NCBI GenBank assembly: GCA_028455995.1 | Contig: JABELC010000002.1 | Span: 1,984,001 to 2,048,000 of the forward strand | Length of the DNA stretch: 64,000 nt | From: Scleromitrula shiraiana | Lineage: Eukaryota; Ascomycota; Leotiomycetes; Helotiales; Sclerotiniaceae | Reading direction: 5' to 3' | In this document: positions 45,591 to 59,500 of the stretch, in pieces | Layout of the letters: every line of letters begins with the position of its first letter | Numbering within the stretch: position 1 is the first letter of the stretch | Translations under genes and position numbers: made by a program | The notes under the pieces: generated by a model | Database searches by the model: none | What the model saw: the letters and a program-made list of their open reading frames with translations, nothing else | What the model was told of the DNA's origin: nothing

Positions 45591-47639
45591 ACCCGGTTAA
45601 AGGTTCGGAAATTCGGGCCTTTCAGGCTATGATGTATGATGCAAGCCAGAATCCGGATTTGTAAACCAATCAATGATAAAATTTTAATATGATAAAAGAA
45701 AAACTCTTAATTCCGCCTTTCGAAAACAATGAAGGGGTTTTCGAAAAATTGACGAATAGACAATAAAGAATTTTGAAGAGAATAATGGAAAAGAGAGAGA
45801 TATGGATCTATATGAATGGTATGAAAGAATAGGAGTGGGTGAGTCAAAGGAATTGTTGGTTGTGAATATAAAATCGAGAGAAAACGGAGAACGGAGAAGA
45901 GAGAAGAGAGAAAGACAGAAGAGTAAACGATGAATTCGATTCTAAATGTATATAACAGTTCTATAGTAGGTCTGATAACACAATCTGACACTATTCAATC
46001 AGTCTTCTCCCAAACAGGAAGTAACGACATGTTGAACAATGGGAAGTGGAGATGATTTTGGTTGATCTATTTGTATGGATATGCGGATCAATCTCAAGAA
46101 TCCGGATTCGAATCAAGTAATGACTTTGGTACTATGAAAAGAAATCTATTGCCCAAAGCTTGACCCTAAGACCTAGCACAGTAGCTAATTCTTGTGTCGT
46201 GCTTTAGCATGGTAAGAGAGTAGTCTCGGTAGGGTACAGTAGTATAGGAAGCCCAACGGAAACTATGAAATATGGATACAAATGGATACCATCCCAACTT
46301 ATCCATCAGCTTTTTTCACGATACCTTGTGGAATAGAACATTGATACGGAGCAAGCACCGATGTATGTGCATACTGTCGCGGGATATCAAGGTCGTAAGA
46401 TGCTGTTGACAAGGATCAAAAGAAAACCTTGGTGAGCTAAGATAGCAGAAACATGGTACCTAGATAGTCGATCTCCATACAGTACAACCCAACTGATGTT
46501 CGTTCTGAGACATGTATGCATGTGTGCATGTGTGCATGTGAAATTGTGATTGATTGTTCATGATTATCAAGGTAATTAGATTTAATGATTCACACACATA
46601 AATAGTATCATGGATGGAAAGGACCATCTGGCATGTGCCTATCAAACTCAAAGTTTCAAAGATGCTATTGAATCGTAAAGCTAACCGTGCAATCCTCAAG
46701 GATATTTCATGCAATCTTGCTAGTAACTGGTAACGTGAGTTTTCAACGCCTCTCTTCTAGCGAGGCTACCATATCTTAACAGTTTGTGGAGGTTAATAGT
46801 TAAAAATTTGCTGAAAAGATATGGAAAAAATATCTCCACTTTCTGTTATTCCTTCAAGATCTCAAGTAAGTATTCATGCTGGGCCGAAAGCTGGAAACAG
46901 AACTGGTAGGATTGTTTGCAATGAATTGAGGAAATACCCACAAAATATAGGGGAATATGCACGTTCTACCTCTGTGAATGTGGGTTTTTGAGGTACTACC
47001 CTATCTGAAAGTTTGAAAAAAAAACTTTATGTAAATCATCTAAAAGCTCCTCATCATCTCAAAGTATTTAGTCCTATACAAAAAACTCGAAAGGAGGTTT
47101 TATTAGTCTTGTATGAACCGATCCCGCAAAACGCCTCTTTTTGTTATCTTATTAACGTAACACTTTCGACACTATTGATATTTGCTTTGGCCACTCCTGA
47201 GTCTCGACTCGAGCCGAGAGTCACAGATTCGTATTTTTTTCTTGGGCCAAGAGAATTTTCTTTCACATGGAAAAATTAGATTAACTTTTAGAGATTCAAT
47301 AAGAATAACTAATTTCATGAAACAAATCTTCTAAAGTAGAAAAAAATCCGATCTGATATTCCTGTTAGATTACAACGTCGTACACCGTGTATCTGCAGTT
47401 GGTTTTGATATCTACGTTTTGGTATCACTAACAAGCGGTGCACACAGATAGTATATTCCAGAAGGTTTCTATACCCCTGGCTGTGGCTTTGCCCTATCAT
47501 TCGTGCAGCGGGAACGATTGTAGGTACCAGGATAAAACATATCAAGGGTACAACTTGAAGGGACACGACCGGAAAACCCTGATATGTCAGCCGTACACCT
47601 CTTAATTTTCTACTATTGGCTCAGCGAGTCAAAAATAAA

Positions 47640-48290
47640 ACCTGACGCGGCCGAATCAGAGATTTCAACAGATTTCCGGCAACTAATACTACTAGTAATA
47701 TATTGTACTCTCTTTTTGTAAACAAAAAGAAGAGGCAATTTAAATAGTATTTCTAGTATTAAATCGTATATTCAAAATCCTTTTATCATATAACTTGAAC
47801 TTGAATATAAAAATTCAAAATAATTAAAATATATTAAATTTAAACATGATTTAATTATAAATTAATTTCAAGTTTAAAAACTTGAAAAATCGAGTTTTTC
47901 AAGTTCAAGTTATCAAGTTTGTTTTATAATAATTATATATTCTATAATTACTACTACTAGTAGTAGTACTAGTATATCTGGCATATAGTAAATATAATTA
48001 TATCAAATAATTTATACTTCAACTTGTTGTTAATTATTTAATTTTATATAGTAGTATATAATCTCAATTAATCTTTACTAGTAGTATTTTCAAGTTCAAG
48101 TCTCAGTTCAAGTTCAAGTTACTAGATGATCATGATGATCATAATTTATTTTATTATTACTACTAGTATTATTATTCAAGTTATTTTTTTATATATTTTT
48201 TAATTGTTCTATATCGAATTAAATATAAATATACTACCCTAAATCAAAACTATACACATATTAGTATAATAAATGACGAAATCCTTTTAC
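47640..48290. repeat. AT-rich island with ACTAGT/AGTAGT palindromes
   Basis: This 650-bp block is extremely AT-rich compared with its flanks. It is filled with variants of TACTACTAGTAGTAGTACT (about 47948-47971), further ACTAGTAGTA runs (47689, 48076, 48162) and CAAGTTCAAGTT runs (47893-47920, 48092-48120). There is no coding potential. It resembles RIP-altered repetitive DNA, but no terminal repeats were found, so no element boundaries can be given. Confidence 0.55.
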
Positions 48291-51200
48291 AGGTTTTCTT
48301 TGACATCGTGAGCTCATAGGGGAAGTAACTTTCATACTACGACTCGGAGATATGATTTGGAGATAAAGATCAAGCATCAATAAAAGATTGTTGATGTTGA
48401 TATCAATGATATCCACTTCTACCCAAGTTATTTCCTTTTTTTATCATCTTTTGAAAACTTTGAGTGTCGAATTCATACGCCCTTTCGCCAGAATCATTAC
48501 GGCGCTTCGAGGACAATCTGGGCCCTTTTCGAACACGTATAAAACTGTTACTGTCGGTAAATACTCGGTCACTTACAAGTTATAATGGGTCAATAAAGCT
48601 TGATTAACGTTGATATACAGCGAATAACACGATTTGCAGGCACGTAAGCTGTACATGTTCTGAATGACAGATGTGGCTTACTTGCATCATGATCGAGAAT
48701 TCGCAGATGTCAAAAACATCATCGACATCGCAAGACTTGAACTTCCTCCTTTTCGATACAAATTGTATAATGCACGGAACTTCTAGATACATACGCACTC
48801 AATTTCACATGGAAAAGTCTTTTCGAATTGACCACTTTTATCACCTAATTCAGAGACATGACGGTCCTTGCGTCGATCATCAATTTTTATTCTTAGTAGC
48901 AATCAGTCAATCCCATTCAACCCATTTTACTTATCCGGCCATCCGATGGCCGTGAATTTTACTCACAGACTATGGATCTTTTGTGTTACCGGTATATACT
49001 TTGCCATTCTTCGGGAACTAACTGAACAATGGAAAAGAAATCATCAGACTCAAAAATTGAAATGATCCAATTTCTATTATCAAATCCTCAATGAAAGCTT
49101 TGTACTCTTTGCGATCATCGAGTAGAACAATCACATGCGGCCAAGTCCTTCAAATTTAATTGTTCGTTCAGCATGTCCTTTTAGTTTCAGCATATCCATC
49201 TTCTCACCGTCTGTGGGAGAATGCCTAATGAGCATCGACCACCTAAAGCTTTTGAGACCAGTGGATACCAGAAATAGCAGTCATTTCACCAGTTTCAAGA
49301 TAGAGTTTACTTTGAGTTCAAAGTCCGAAAATATTATACTTCATTAATACTTGAGGATTGTCAGTGTAGGTTCTTATCAGTGAAAGAACTAGATTGTCGG
49401 GTTGCCGTGTCAAGTGCTGGGTATTATGTATCTACAATATATCAGAGAATCGGAAAACTGCCTCTCTTCACTCAACACAAACACCTTAGACTTGCTCGAT
49501 TTCTCGATTCAGAAATAACTGCATTTGAATTGTTGTACTTTCTCCATCTTCGCAGGCAAAAATCGCATATTTTCACCGCCTGACCCCCACGTTCTCTAGC
49601 ACTGTCCGACTCACTCCACTATCAGATTCATTTCCGTTTGGATCCACTCCTGCCCAATCGTATAACATGGCTGGCCATCGTGTCGGATCTGGATACAAAA
49701 GGTTGATGCCGAAGCAAACCATGCTCCACATGTCTGGTTATCGGAGGATTAAATATAAAACCATTCCTTATCGCAAAAATGAGATTCTAGAACAATGCTT
49801 ATACTTATCCGTCTCACGCCTCGCGAGATATCAAAATTTATCCTAGGAAAATTTCTGCAGCCCCGCCCCCTTTCAGACTAAAGGACTTATCAAATGCAGC
49901 CATAAGCTGGGATAACAATGGTACCTTTTTGTAGGGCTCTAAAGATCGACTTTACGAGAAGATCATGCACGAACTATTCTTACAGGAGGTAGTCCCTAAG
50001 TCTGTATCACTACCTAGACATTCACCATGCAGACAAGTCCACCGCGTACAGAGGTCAGCCAATGTGAAGCTGCATCTTTCCGCATGTCTGACTTACCGAT
50101 GTTTCTATCATCACCACTAGTGACGCGATTTTCCACCCAAGCATTTCTGATGCCAGTGGTGCTACAGAGGCAAATAAAGTTCCTCGTTAGCAGAGGCTCG
50201 TGGTATCTTTACATCTTTATCGATGCTTCCGAGCTGGAACTCGATACGAAATATTTCATCACTACACTATCCATCTTCAGTACGCTTGGGTATGCATGCG
50301 ATACTGATTAGCTTTCGATGATTCATGTCTCCAGGCTTGGTTGCGGCCACTGCAACAACATCCACCATGTTATCATTTGAGTTATACGTAGGATGCTGAT
50401 ATTTATGGCGATATCAGACAATACAACTGTTGAAGCCCAAACTATGCAGATAAGAATGGTGAAGAATTGAAAGGATGCTGGAACACTCAAAGTAGTTTCA
50501 ACTAATGAATACAAATTCGAAAGCTGGATAGATACCTCACCTATCTGAGTTAACATTCAGTCGCTATCAATCTCCATAAGTAAGAATATCCGAAAACTGT
50601 AGGTTGCAGATGCCGTTAGTTCTCCTTTCTTAGCTACAAGACATTTTGAGGTCTAAAAGTACTTCACCAATAGCTCAATATCTTGTGTTTTAAAGCGATC
50701 TATCTATGAATTTCGAGTCTGAAAATTGGTGTGCAGAAATTCCAACAGTGAGACGTTTAAGGTTGCCTATCTTACCGAGCACAACAAATTCCTGTTTACA
50801 TGTCGTAAGAATTAGACATCTGCTTCCCAATTGGTAGGCCTGCATCGGGGAATTGCTTTTCCGACCGTCGTTCTATCACACGACTTCCTATGATATCCCC
50901 GCCTTTTCCAACTTCCAACATCGTACCAACGTTTCAAATGTTTGTTAAATAGAAGGAAACAAAGTCACTCAATCTCAATCTTGTAGAATCTCAATATTCT
51001 ATCGCCAAGTTGCGATTCTTTGCCAATTTTTAGCTTTATACACCTAGCATCCTTAGCTACCAAAATTAGTCAGTCCGAGCAAGCCGAACTGCTTGCTTTC
51101 AGCTAGTAAGCCATGGCAGCTCCATTTCAGATTGTTACATGAGGTATATCGCCATGGATGGTTGTGTTAGCCTATGCTGATTATAAAGGAAGATTGTGTG

Positions 51201-51344
51201 TATTTCGTACGTCGCCGTCGAATGCCGTTCTATTATGAGATGAATTTATGATCAAAAGGACTCAAAGACAAAACGAAACGTAACTATGTCATCTACATTT
51301 TGATTGGATTCTTTGCGACTTATCAACTTACAGGTGAAACATTT

Positions 51345-52157
51345 ATGGCATTGTATTGGTGCATAGAAAATCCATGGGGATGCCGGAACGATACCGTAAC
51401 CCCGTTTGGTGATTCCAGAGCAGACAATTGTTCGATTTATACATATGATCTCAACTTAAATGTATTATTCTTTGCAGACGGAGAGCAAAATCTCCAAATT
51501 TGTATGGATCATTTTTGTGACAGCAAGAATCCGAACGCAATTCCACAAGAGAAGGATTTTGTCTCATTCAAACCTCAAGCTCAGCCATCACTTGACCTAT
51601 CCGCATTGCTCTGGCCAAACGACACCCTGCCACCCTTCGCATCTCCCCAATCTCGCAATGTTGCATTCGTAACTCGAGTTGTCGCAGATTTTGCTTCGCA
51701 ATGGCGACATATTCTCCGTCATACTTACAAAGACTCAACGTTCTTCAAATTAGCATATGCTGTCTTCAGCATTGCAAATCTTGAGTTACTCTTTGGCGAG
51801 AATATTGGATGGCTGTATGGGGATGATTCATGTACCTACGTTAGTAACTTCGAACTACCAGATTGGAGAGAAGCACCATCAAAATTTAGTCATTATGGAT
51901 GTGAATTCCGACTTGCCAGTGGTCAAGATCTACCGGTTTTATTTTCGGACTTGAAGGATGAATTGATATGGGAAAGAGACGCTTGCGTCGAAAGCAAAAT
52001 AAAATCGAAGGGAAGAATATTCTTACTGTTCTCTATGCGATATCTTATGTTATGTTGGACCTTACCCAACAGCAGCGAACTCCAACATACAAAGCCTGTC
52101 CCATTTCTCAACGGAATCGATCCCCCATCCATCGCCACGATCTCCTTACTTCTTTAA
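51345..52157 (+). CDS. Hypothetical protein, no recognised family
   Basis: One long open frame from the first ATG (51345) encodes 270 residues. It stays open upstream to a TGA at about 51248, through a hydrophobic stretch (YVIYILIGFFATYQLTGETF) that might be a signal anchor if an upstream exon existed. Visible features include several Cys residues (WCIENPWGCRND, NCSIYTYD, ICMDHFCDS, DDSCTYVSN, YGCEF) and two or three N-glycosylation sequons, which fits an extracellular or lumenal protein. The middle part reads AFVTRVVADFASQWRHILR and FFKLAYAVFSIANLELLFG. I do not recognise a domain. Length and composition favour a real or recently broken gene; the 5' end is uncertain. Confidence 0.45.
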   Translation: MALYWCIENPWGCRNDTVTPFGDSRADNCSIYTYDLNLNVLFFADGEQNLQICMDHFCDSKNPNAIPQEKDFVSFKPQAQPSLDLSALLWPNDTLPPFASPQSRNVAFVTRVVADFASQWRHILRHTYKDSTFFKLAYAVFSIANLELLFGENIGWLYGDDSCTYVSNFELPDWREAPSKFSHYGCEFRLASGQDLPVLFSDLKDELIWERDACVESKIKSKGRIFLLFSMRYLMLCWTLPNSSELQHTKPVPFLNGIDPPSIATISLLL

Positions 52158-52188
52158 GCCTCCACTCTCTTTGAGAACCTTCACAGAA

Positions 52189-52476
52189 ATGTTAAAGCTA
52201 GAAAATACACGTCTTCATAATCTTCCGCTCGAAATTCAAAATCACATACTCACATATGTAGCTGAAGGTCCTGTTGAAGCTGCTAGCATCGGGTGTCTAT
52301 TAAGATTAGGAAGTCAATTCAATTGGATGAGAGAGTGTGTGAAAGGAAAACAGGAGATTGAGCTTCAAACTGGTCCGAAGAGGAGGAATGCGCATGATCC
52401 GGTTGAGTCGATGATTTATCTTTCGGAGTGTTCAAGCGAGGGCAAAAGGGTATTCACTGGAGTGGCTTATAGGTGA
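52189..52476 (+). CDS. Truncated F-box-like protein fragment
   Basis: A 95-residue frame from ATG 52189. LHNLPLEIQNHILTYV matches the beginning of an F-box motif; then come ASIGCLLRLGSQFNWMREC and a charged region to a stop at 52474-52476. Typical fungal F-box proteins are several hundred residues, so this is either a short remnant or the first exon of a gene whose remainder I could not trace downstream. It follows the hypothetical gene by only 32 nt on the same strand. Confidence 0.35.
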   Translation: MLKLENTRLHNLPLEIQNHILTYVAEGPVEAASIGCLLRLGSQFNWMRECVKGKQEIELQTGPKRRNAHDPVESMIYLSECSSEGKRVFTGVAYR

Positions 52477-55400
52477 TTTAACTTAGATGTTTGACTTCTT
52501 AGCCTCTGGTAGTGATTTTTTGATGTTGGATGGACTGGCATGTTATGGATTGAGAAAATGGAAGGGGAAGCTACGGAATCTTATATCGTTTCTGCTAGTT
52601 GGTCTTCTTGCTGGACCAAAGACTTGTGTTATTGTCACGGGTACATTTAATGATAAATGCTAATTCACTAGTCGTTTTGTGTATTCCTCCCCACGAGTAT
52701 CAGGTATAGGGGGCGGAGTTTACAAATATAAGTCTGCTCACTTCTAGTTTTGGTACCCTTTGTATAATACTAGATAGCAAATACTATCAGCATAAAATAG
52801 ATCCAAAGAAAGACTTGAATTAGACATCTATCTTACAATGTGGAAACATCAATTTTCTAATTATTTGTATATTGGTTCTAAAACAACCATTCGCCTGTCA
52901 GTCAATCTGAGTCGTGTAGTGAATCATACAAAAGTCTAACAACAAATTCCCGCCGTCGTTATCATCCCTCCAACATTTACGGAGGCTCATGAAAATCAAA
53001 TAATGTCGGTTGAAGAGTTCTATACACATATCCTCGCATTTTTATTGAGAACCAGCGATTTGAAATGCGAAATCTTTCGGTGAGCAGCCATAATCATATG
53101 GGCTTCCTAGTAAGAAACTGTTCTCCTGATTACTGTTGGGAGTTATTCTGGAAAGACTCTCGTCTTTTATACTTCGGAATGTTAACGATGAAGGGCATTT
53201 TAATATCCAGAGTACGAGAGATACATCTAAGTCCTGAGATGTATCCACTCGGCTTTACATCTTGATATCTTTGCATGGGTTTGAGAGGGATAAAAGGACC
53301 TTTTTCCAATCGATTCAAACATAAAAATATCATATACGAAAGTTCAAAATTACCAGAATATATATATGTGGCCTAAATCTACTACTTCGCAAAATCCATG
53401 TTTCCTGGGCTCAATCATTCATACTGCAGTATAAATGTTTCGCAGTACAAAACTATTTGAATATATCCTGTGCTAAAGACCATTCATATACTTGAGAGCA
53501 ATCAGGTCTATTACTCCAGTGAGAGTGAGGCAGTGGCAACAGCCAACGAATTCCCGTTTAATCATCCAATATTGACAGCATATTAGAGACTCATTGAGAT
53601 ATTACCTCTGTGACCATTGATATTTATTGACCAAAGTCGGAAATAGCACAACGGCTGCTGCTCACCACTCGTATATATCTTCACACAGTTTCATTTTTGT
53701 GACTTTCTTATCGGTGGCGTGATGATATGAGAATATTCTTACATTTATACTACTTTATATAGGTGAAACAGATTGATAAAATCGGTACTTCTAGTGGATG
53801 GTTTCGATGATTGTTCCTACAGATGCCCTACTCGAGTTTTGTAACGGATTCTTTGAGGTAGATGTAGGGAAAAAAGATATTAGCTTTATGTTGTTACCCC
53901 GCAATCGGAGATTAAATTAGTGAATGGGCATCTTCCTTCAATGAATCTGTAAGTGAGTGAACGCGAATCTCATGTTCAAGGAGTCTATAAATAGCAACCA
54001 AAGTACATTATCTGGTTGATGTAAGACTTATGCAAACCAAGCGGCACTCACATAGAACGAGGAGACCAGAAAGCTTTGGTTGGAGATTCAGTTTGCACTT
54101 ATTGTTCACTCTTATGTTCTGCTTCAAAATAGTAGTCCCAAACTTAGTTGTTGTATGATCTTTCAATTTCAATGACAGTGACAAGATTCTATCAAAATTG
54201 AGACAAGAGTAGAAACATATATTTCGTTATCAGAATTACATCTACTGTTAATATCAGGATTTTCAATTGCATGCAAAAACCATAAATCTATATCCATAGA
54301 AACTTACAAAGTTTCATAAATGTGCCTAACATCACATTTTCTTTTCATATTATCCTTTCTGGCTTGTTTTTACTAAATAAAGAAGGGAATGGGACTATTT
54401 GTAGGAAAGAGGAGAGAAAAAACAGGTAGCGCATTAAGATCAAATTAGTCAGCAATCCAGAGGCTTTTAGGGTTGTTGCCGCGCCCTAGCTCTAAATGAA
54501 CAGCAACAGTATAAAGTCTAACTTAATCACATACTCCTTCTAAATTGTTCGAGAAAGATTCTTTGAAAATAACGCTGATGATCTTAAGGTTCCTGGTAAG
54601 ACTTGTTCGGAAGGGAGCAGGACGTGGAGAGAGGAGAAGAAGTGTGGTGAAGAAAGACAAGAAGATGGAGAGGAGGAAGAGGTGGTAGTGAAGAAATGTT
54701 AGGAAGTGTTTCATATATCTTCTTTGATTCAAGAATAACAATGCTAATACTTAAACATATTACAATACATCAGTATATAGAATGCAATGGATCATGATGA
54801 TAGCCAACGTTGTTGCGCCTTGCTTGATTTTCAATACTAAGGATCTATTTGACTATTTATACACATGGTACGACGGAATTAAGAATAAGGAAGTATTGAT
54901 GACTCAGCTTCTCCCGCTCGAATACTTCGCTAAGGGAAGAGCTTACCGATGCATATATCGCTTGTTATGTTGTATCCTCCTTGAACATTCAACAAACGCT
55001 GATATCGAATCGTTAGTAGACTATAAAAGGGCCACTCAATTCCAAACCGAGCCCAAATGTCAACGATAGTGTCTAATATTTTCGCGTCGTTTTACATGGA
55101 TCGTAAACACTAACTCGGAAGTATTGCTAAATTATATAAGCAGTCTAGCGATGTACTACTAGCGAAAGGTCCACCTAGTTTTTACAGTTTGCTGGTTCAG
55201 TATGTCAAAACTCAATCCAACATGAAACTATTGAACGGAATAATATCCATATCAATAACAACAAGCATCGGTAAAAGTGGGTAGTATAAACGATGGCGAT
55301 AACATTTTAGATGGTGAAAACTTTAAGGATGTTGAAAAATTGAAGTTTTCTAAACTCAACTCACTCAAGTCTAAATAGAGATATCGCACAATTATATCTC

Positions 55401-58400
55401 AACTAATTAGATCTTCTGACTCGAGAGCCTGCGCTAGTTCTCTAGTTCTGGTTGTAGAGAAATTATTAACCTTTGAATAAGACCACGAGAGGAAATTTAC
55501 ATTCTTTCCAAGGTTTTTTTGGACGATAGAAGGATGAGCATTGCAAGTTAAAGAAATCCCTATGTCCGTGGATAATTCCAGCTGAATATAATTGGTTAAT
55601 TTCCCCCAGCCCATATAGTCCATCTATTTACTCTAGATCTCGCACCACCTTCAAGTTTACAGTCTATACTACGGGTATAAATCAAGTAGAATACGGAACA
55701 AGATAAGGCTATCCATAAGAATCTTTTCACAATACAATGTCTTACCTCCAGTATGTGATTACAAAGTTTTGAGCATTGCGAACTATAGCATAGTTTAATC
55801 TCACGATTATCAAGTGATTCCAAGAGAGCACTGATCCCATGATACGTGACATAAACGACAGTGAGTAGAGCTATCAGAAATACTACGAAATTAAAGTCCA
55901 ACGATGAAAGTAAAAATGCCAGTAACAGTAAAATGGCAATAAAAGTATTAAGTTATATACTGCCATGCTAGATATACTGCTGAGTAGTACTCCAAAATTC
56001 AAATCTCATCGCGCCAGGGCACCTCCAGAACTCCAGAGACACGATCTTTTTTTTTCTGTAGCGCAACTTGATGAACATCTTTCATCCTCCCTTGTGTGAT
56101 ACTTATATACCCTTCAGACTGTCAAAGATAGTCTCAAATTGGGGTACTCGGGGTAGTCAACAGGTTTTCATAACTGCTGGGCGCTCAGGAAACCGTAGTC
56201 GTAGGTGGATGGTATTCACTTTACTAGCCCGATTTTTCTTCGGTTTTCAGACATTTGGTTTTGTCTTGCTAAAACTCAAAGTCAGGTATATAAATGCCAA
56301 AAATTGAAGGATCTTGAATCTGTATGAACTTAGAAGATCTACGTGAAATGCAGTCCATGTCTGTGCGAGTAAAACCCAAAGAGTGATATAATAACTCTCA
56401 TCAAACACACATAAACTAACAATGATGACTAGGATATGAATAATAAAAACAATATCAACAACAAAATAAACATTGAAGAATAAATATAAGTACTTTATTA
56501 GCAATCAAAAGTAAACTATATAATACCATAAAAGGTTGAATATCCATGATAAATCTAGATAGAAGCGTCCCCATTTGGATAGTGTTTTGGTGCACAATAG
56601 TTTCGATCATGTGAATCGTAATATGAGCTTGATACAATTTATTTTATGATCTCAAACAAGTCAATAAAAGGAAGGATATTATAACTGTCTAGAAGATAGG
56701 AAGAATGCAAGAACTCTAGAATACCTATTTTGATCTTTACAGAGTTGACCAAGACCCTGCGATTTGAAGGTCAGAACAATGAATATTCATTTCTACCTTT
56801 CACTTTTCTTAACTCTCACTCTCATTTTCATTCACCTACTAGTAGTAGACAATATATCCACTCCAACGCCATAATCCTCCCAACTCACACCCACATGAAC
56901 CGATCCACCCTATCGAAACCTCATCATACAATATCTCACACTATAAATATCCCTCCTCTTGTTACCAAAACTTAGTAACCACAAAGTTTGGTGTAGCAAA
57001 GGAACATCAGATCATGGATATTTTTGTGGAGGGGAGTAAAAGTGTGAGTGGGCTTGGAAGTGGTGTTTATAATTAGGTATTAGTTCCTGGTTGTTTTGTT
57101 TGACAACTGGATGGTGTATCAGATATGATTACATTGTAATGATGTATAATTCTTGTTTGTTCTGTTTGATAGTGGATGGGATGGAGGTGGAAAGAGAGCG
57201 GGTTGATTGATCAAACTAATGATGAATATTGCTAATGACAATGAGAAACGATGTCCTAGGATATTTGAAAATCATGAAGAGATCAACAGAACGAACCAAG
57301 GGGATTCATACACCAGAGGATTTAGATATATCACACCGTCTCAAAGACATACAACCACAGGGCACAGCATATTTAATTGTTCTGCTGCGAGATGAAGTCA
57401 AATCAGAAAGAAAATATCTATTTATACTGCGCCATCATGTCCCTCACCACCCCATTCTGATATTTGATCCACTTTCCTCTCCAATTATACTATTCCTCTA
57501 TTCAGATTCTCAATTTCCTTACTTCGTTTCGTTCCAAGCTACCATCATAGAACTCGGTACCTCACGAATCTAGCCCCACTATTACAATATGTCTCTTGAG
57601 ACCTCATTCCCACTACAAATACCACATATTTTGACCAGGAATCTAAGATCTATACATCGTCATTTACAATCTCTGAGATAAAAACACCCATATGATTTCC
57701 TTCCCGAGTTGCTGGCCTAAAGACTTGATCTGAAGTCTGGTATGGGATGCTGATATGTATTAGTGAGCTTGGGTATCGGATATGGGGTCAGAGAGAGGGA
57801 GATTGTGAAATTGAGATGATGATGATGAGTTGGCATTGATAATGCTATACATATTTACAAATCGAAACCTTGACAATGCAAATACCATATTTGATATAAT
57901 GACAACGAGAGGATCAAGTTTTAGATGATAACAAAAGATGGCGGTGAATGTTATCACTTTCATGACAAATTGCATATGTATGATAATTCATCGCAATTTT
58001 TGTATGATCAAGTGTAGTGAAAGCTAACTATCGAAGGCCACAAATCTCACTATATGTTCAAATCATAGTATTCTGGGAATGCGCATATTTGAGAAGATTA
58101 AGTTGATGAAGGAAGAGATATTTATACGTAGAAAACGAGTGGGATGGATATGAGGAGTGAATATGTAGTTGTGGGAGCATAGAAATGGCTTTATTCTGCT
58201 GACTCTGAAGAAATCATGATCTAAGGTATGAACTACTAACTAAACTATATTTAACTTAAACAAAATGTTTAGTAGGCAATCAATATCTACTCTGCCCAAT
58301 ACCTGATAATCAAAGGGAATCGTCCCAATCGTTTATTACCATATAAAATGCTCTCAGTCGTCTACAATCGTGCCTGTAAACCGTAAATCGTGCCTGTAAA

Positions 58401-59500
58401 TCGTAAACCGAGAGCATTTCAAATGACCCATCGAGGTAGCCATTTGTAATTTAAGACTCGATTCTCAGAGATAGGCCGTAAAGATTGACGCTCTACCTAG
58501 GCGTTTGAGATCATTCGATGGATATGTAATATCCACTGATACCTCATCATGACAATAAACTAATGGCAGTGGTAATAAAAGATATAAAATTCGACAAGAG
58601 ACAACACAACGATGGAAAACAAAGAAGTAACAACGATGACGATTATTAATGATACTAGACTTTAAAGTATCATCTTGAGGCTTGACTTGACAAGGATAGA
58701 GAAACAATTTAGGGAGCTCTGAGACTACCAAACATGTAATGTGTGCATATCCACTGGTTATATGATGAGTGTATCGAGATCAACTTCTTTACGAATGCTA
58801 ATGATATTTATACTGACCGGAAGGTATAGGAATGAGATAAAAAGTGAATCGTTCTGAATTTATGGTATGTCTTGTTGATATAAGATCAACCCCCATCCTA
58901 TCCTATCCTATCCTAGCTCTATGAGTATAAGTGAATATTAATTTCATATCAAAATAATCAATCGAGACTCCACTCTTCATCGTGAGTAGACAGAAAATTG
59001 TTATGTTTGAATATTGTGATTGAAGCCCATCTCATCGATAGGTGACATTGATCTTAATTAGAAGACAATTATTAGTATATAGAATTATATACTAGGAAGT
59101 TTAGGTACGAGAAGCTCGAGAAACCGTCTAATGACTCGACTCCTAAAATTAGTATTCTATCTGATATCAACCTAGAACAGAAATAATGTTTATACAATCA
59201 GAACGGTTCGCCAATTCCCCGGCAGATCGATCACTATCTATGACCACTAATTCCAGCGAAATCTCACTCAATGTCTAGCAAGTATATGCTGAGCATGACG
59301 ATCGAATCGAATCGACGTCATCGCCGTGATTATCATTCAGAAGTCTGAAACAGAAATTAGACTTATAGATCAGATGAAATGAATTGAAATGAAAAATGAA
59401 ACATTCTCAAAAAACAAGAAAGAAAGCAAGTGGACATTGGGATTGTCATGATCGATCAGTCAATCAAATAGTTATCTGGGAAATGATATGATCTTCAACT
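52477..59500. other. 7-kb region without recognisable genes
   Basis: Only short frames without motifs. One minus-strand frame near 54530-54710 begins MKHFLTFLHYHLFLLSIFLS, which resembles a signal peptide, but it is only about 63 residues long. A plus-strand frame at 54782-55069 and another at 57229-57573 have no known relatives. ATCCTATCCTATCCTATCC sits near 58896-58914. No tRNA or rRNA was seen. Confidence 0.5.
58346..58419. repeat. Inverted repeat enclosing a tandem duplication
   Basis: AAATGCTCTC (58346-58355) and GAGAGCATTT (58410-58419) are exact inverted copies. Between them the sequence AATCGTGCCTGTAAA is present twice in direct orientation about 21 bp apart. This gives a 74-bp compact structure in otherwise featureless sequence. 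Confidence 0.7.

Larger units (their letters stand above)
45410..51344. other. 5.9-kb gene-poor region
   Basis: The left end is the promoter and 5' UTR of the PRM10-like gene, with a decamer minisatellite. From 46 to 51.3 kb there are only short frames lacking motifs, including 47013-47279, 48671-48955, 50027-50311 and 50323-50556; none can be joined into a credible gene. An AT-rich island at 47640-48290 is listed separately. ATGTGTGCATGTGTGCATGT-like dinucleotide sequence lies near 46515-46540. Confidence 0.45.

Noticed and set aside
54523..54741. Small frame with a signal-peptide-like start, a possible secreted effector
   Set aside because: Only about 63 residues from the first ATG, low complexity, no conserved Cys pattern and no supporting gene structure.
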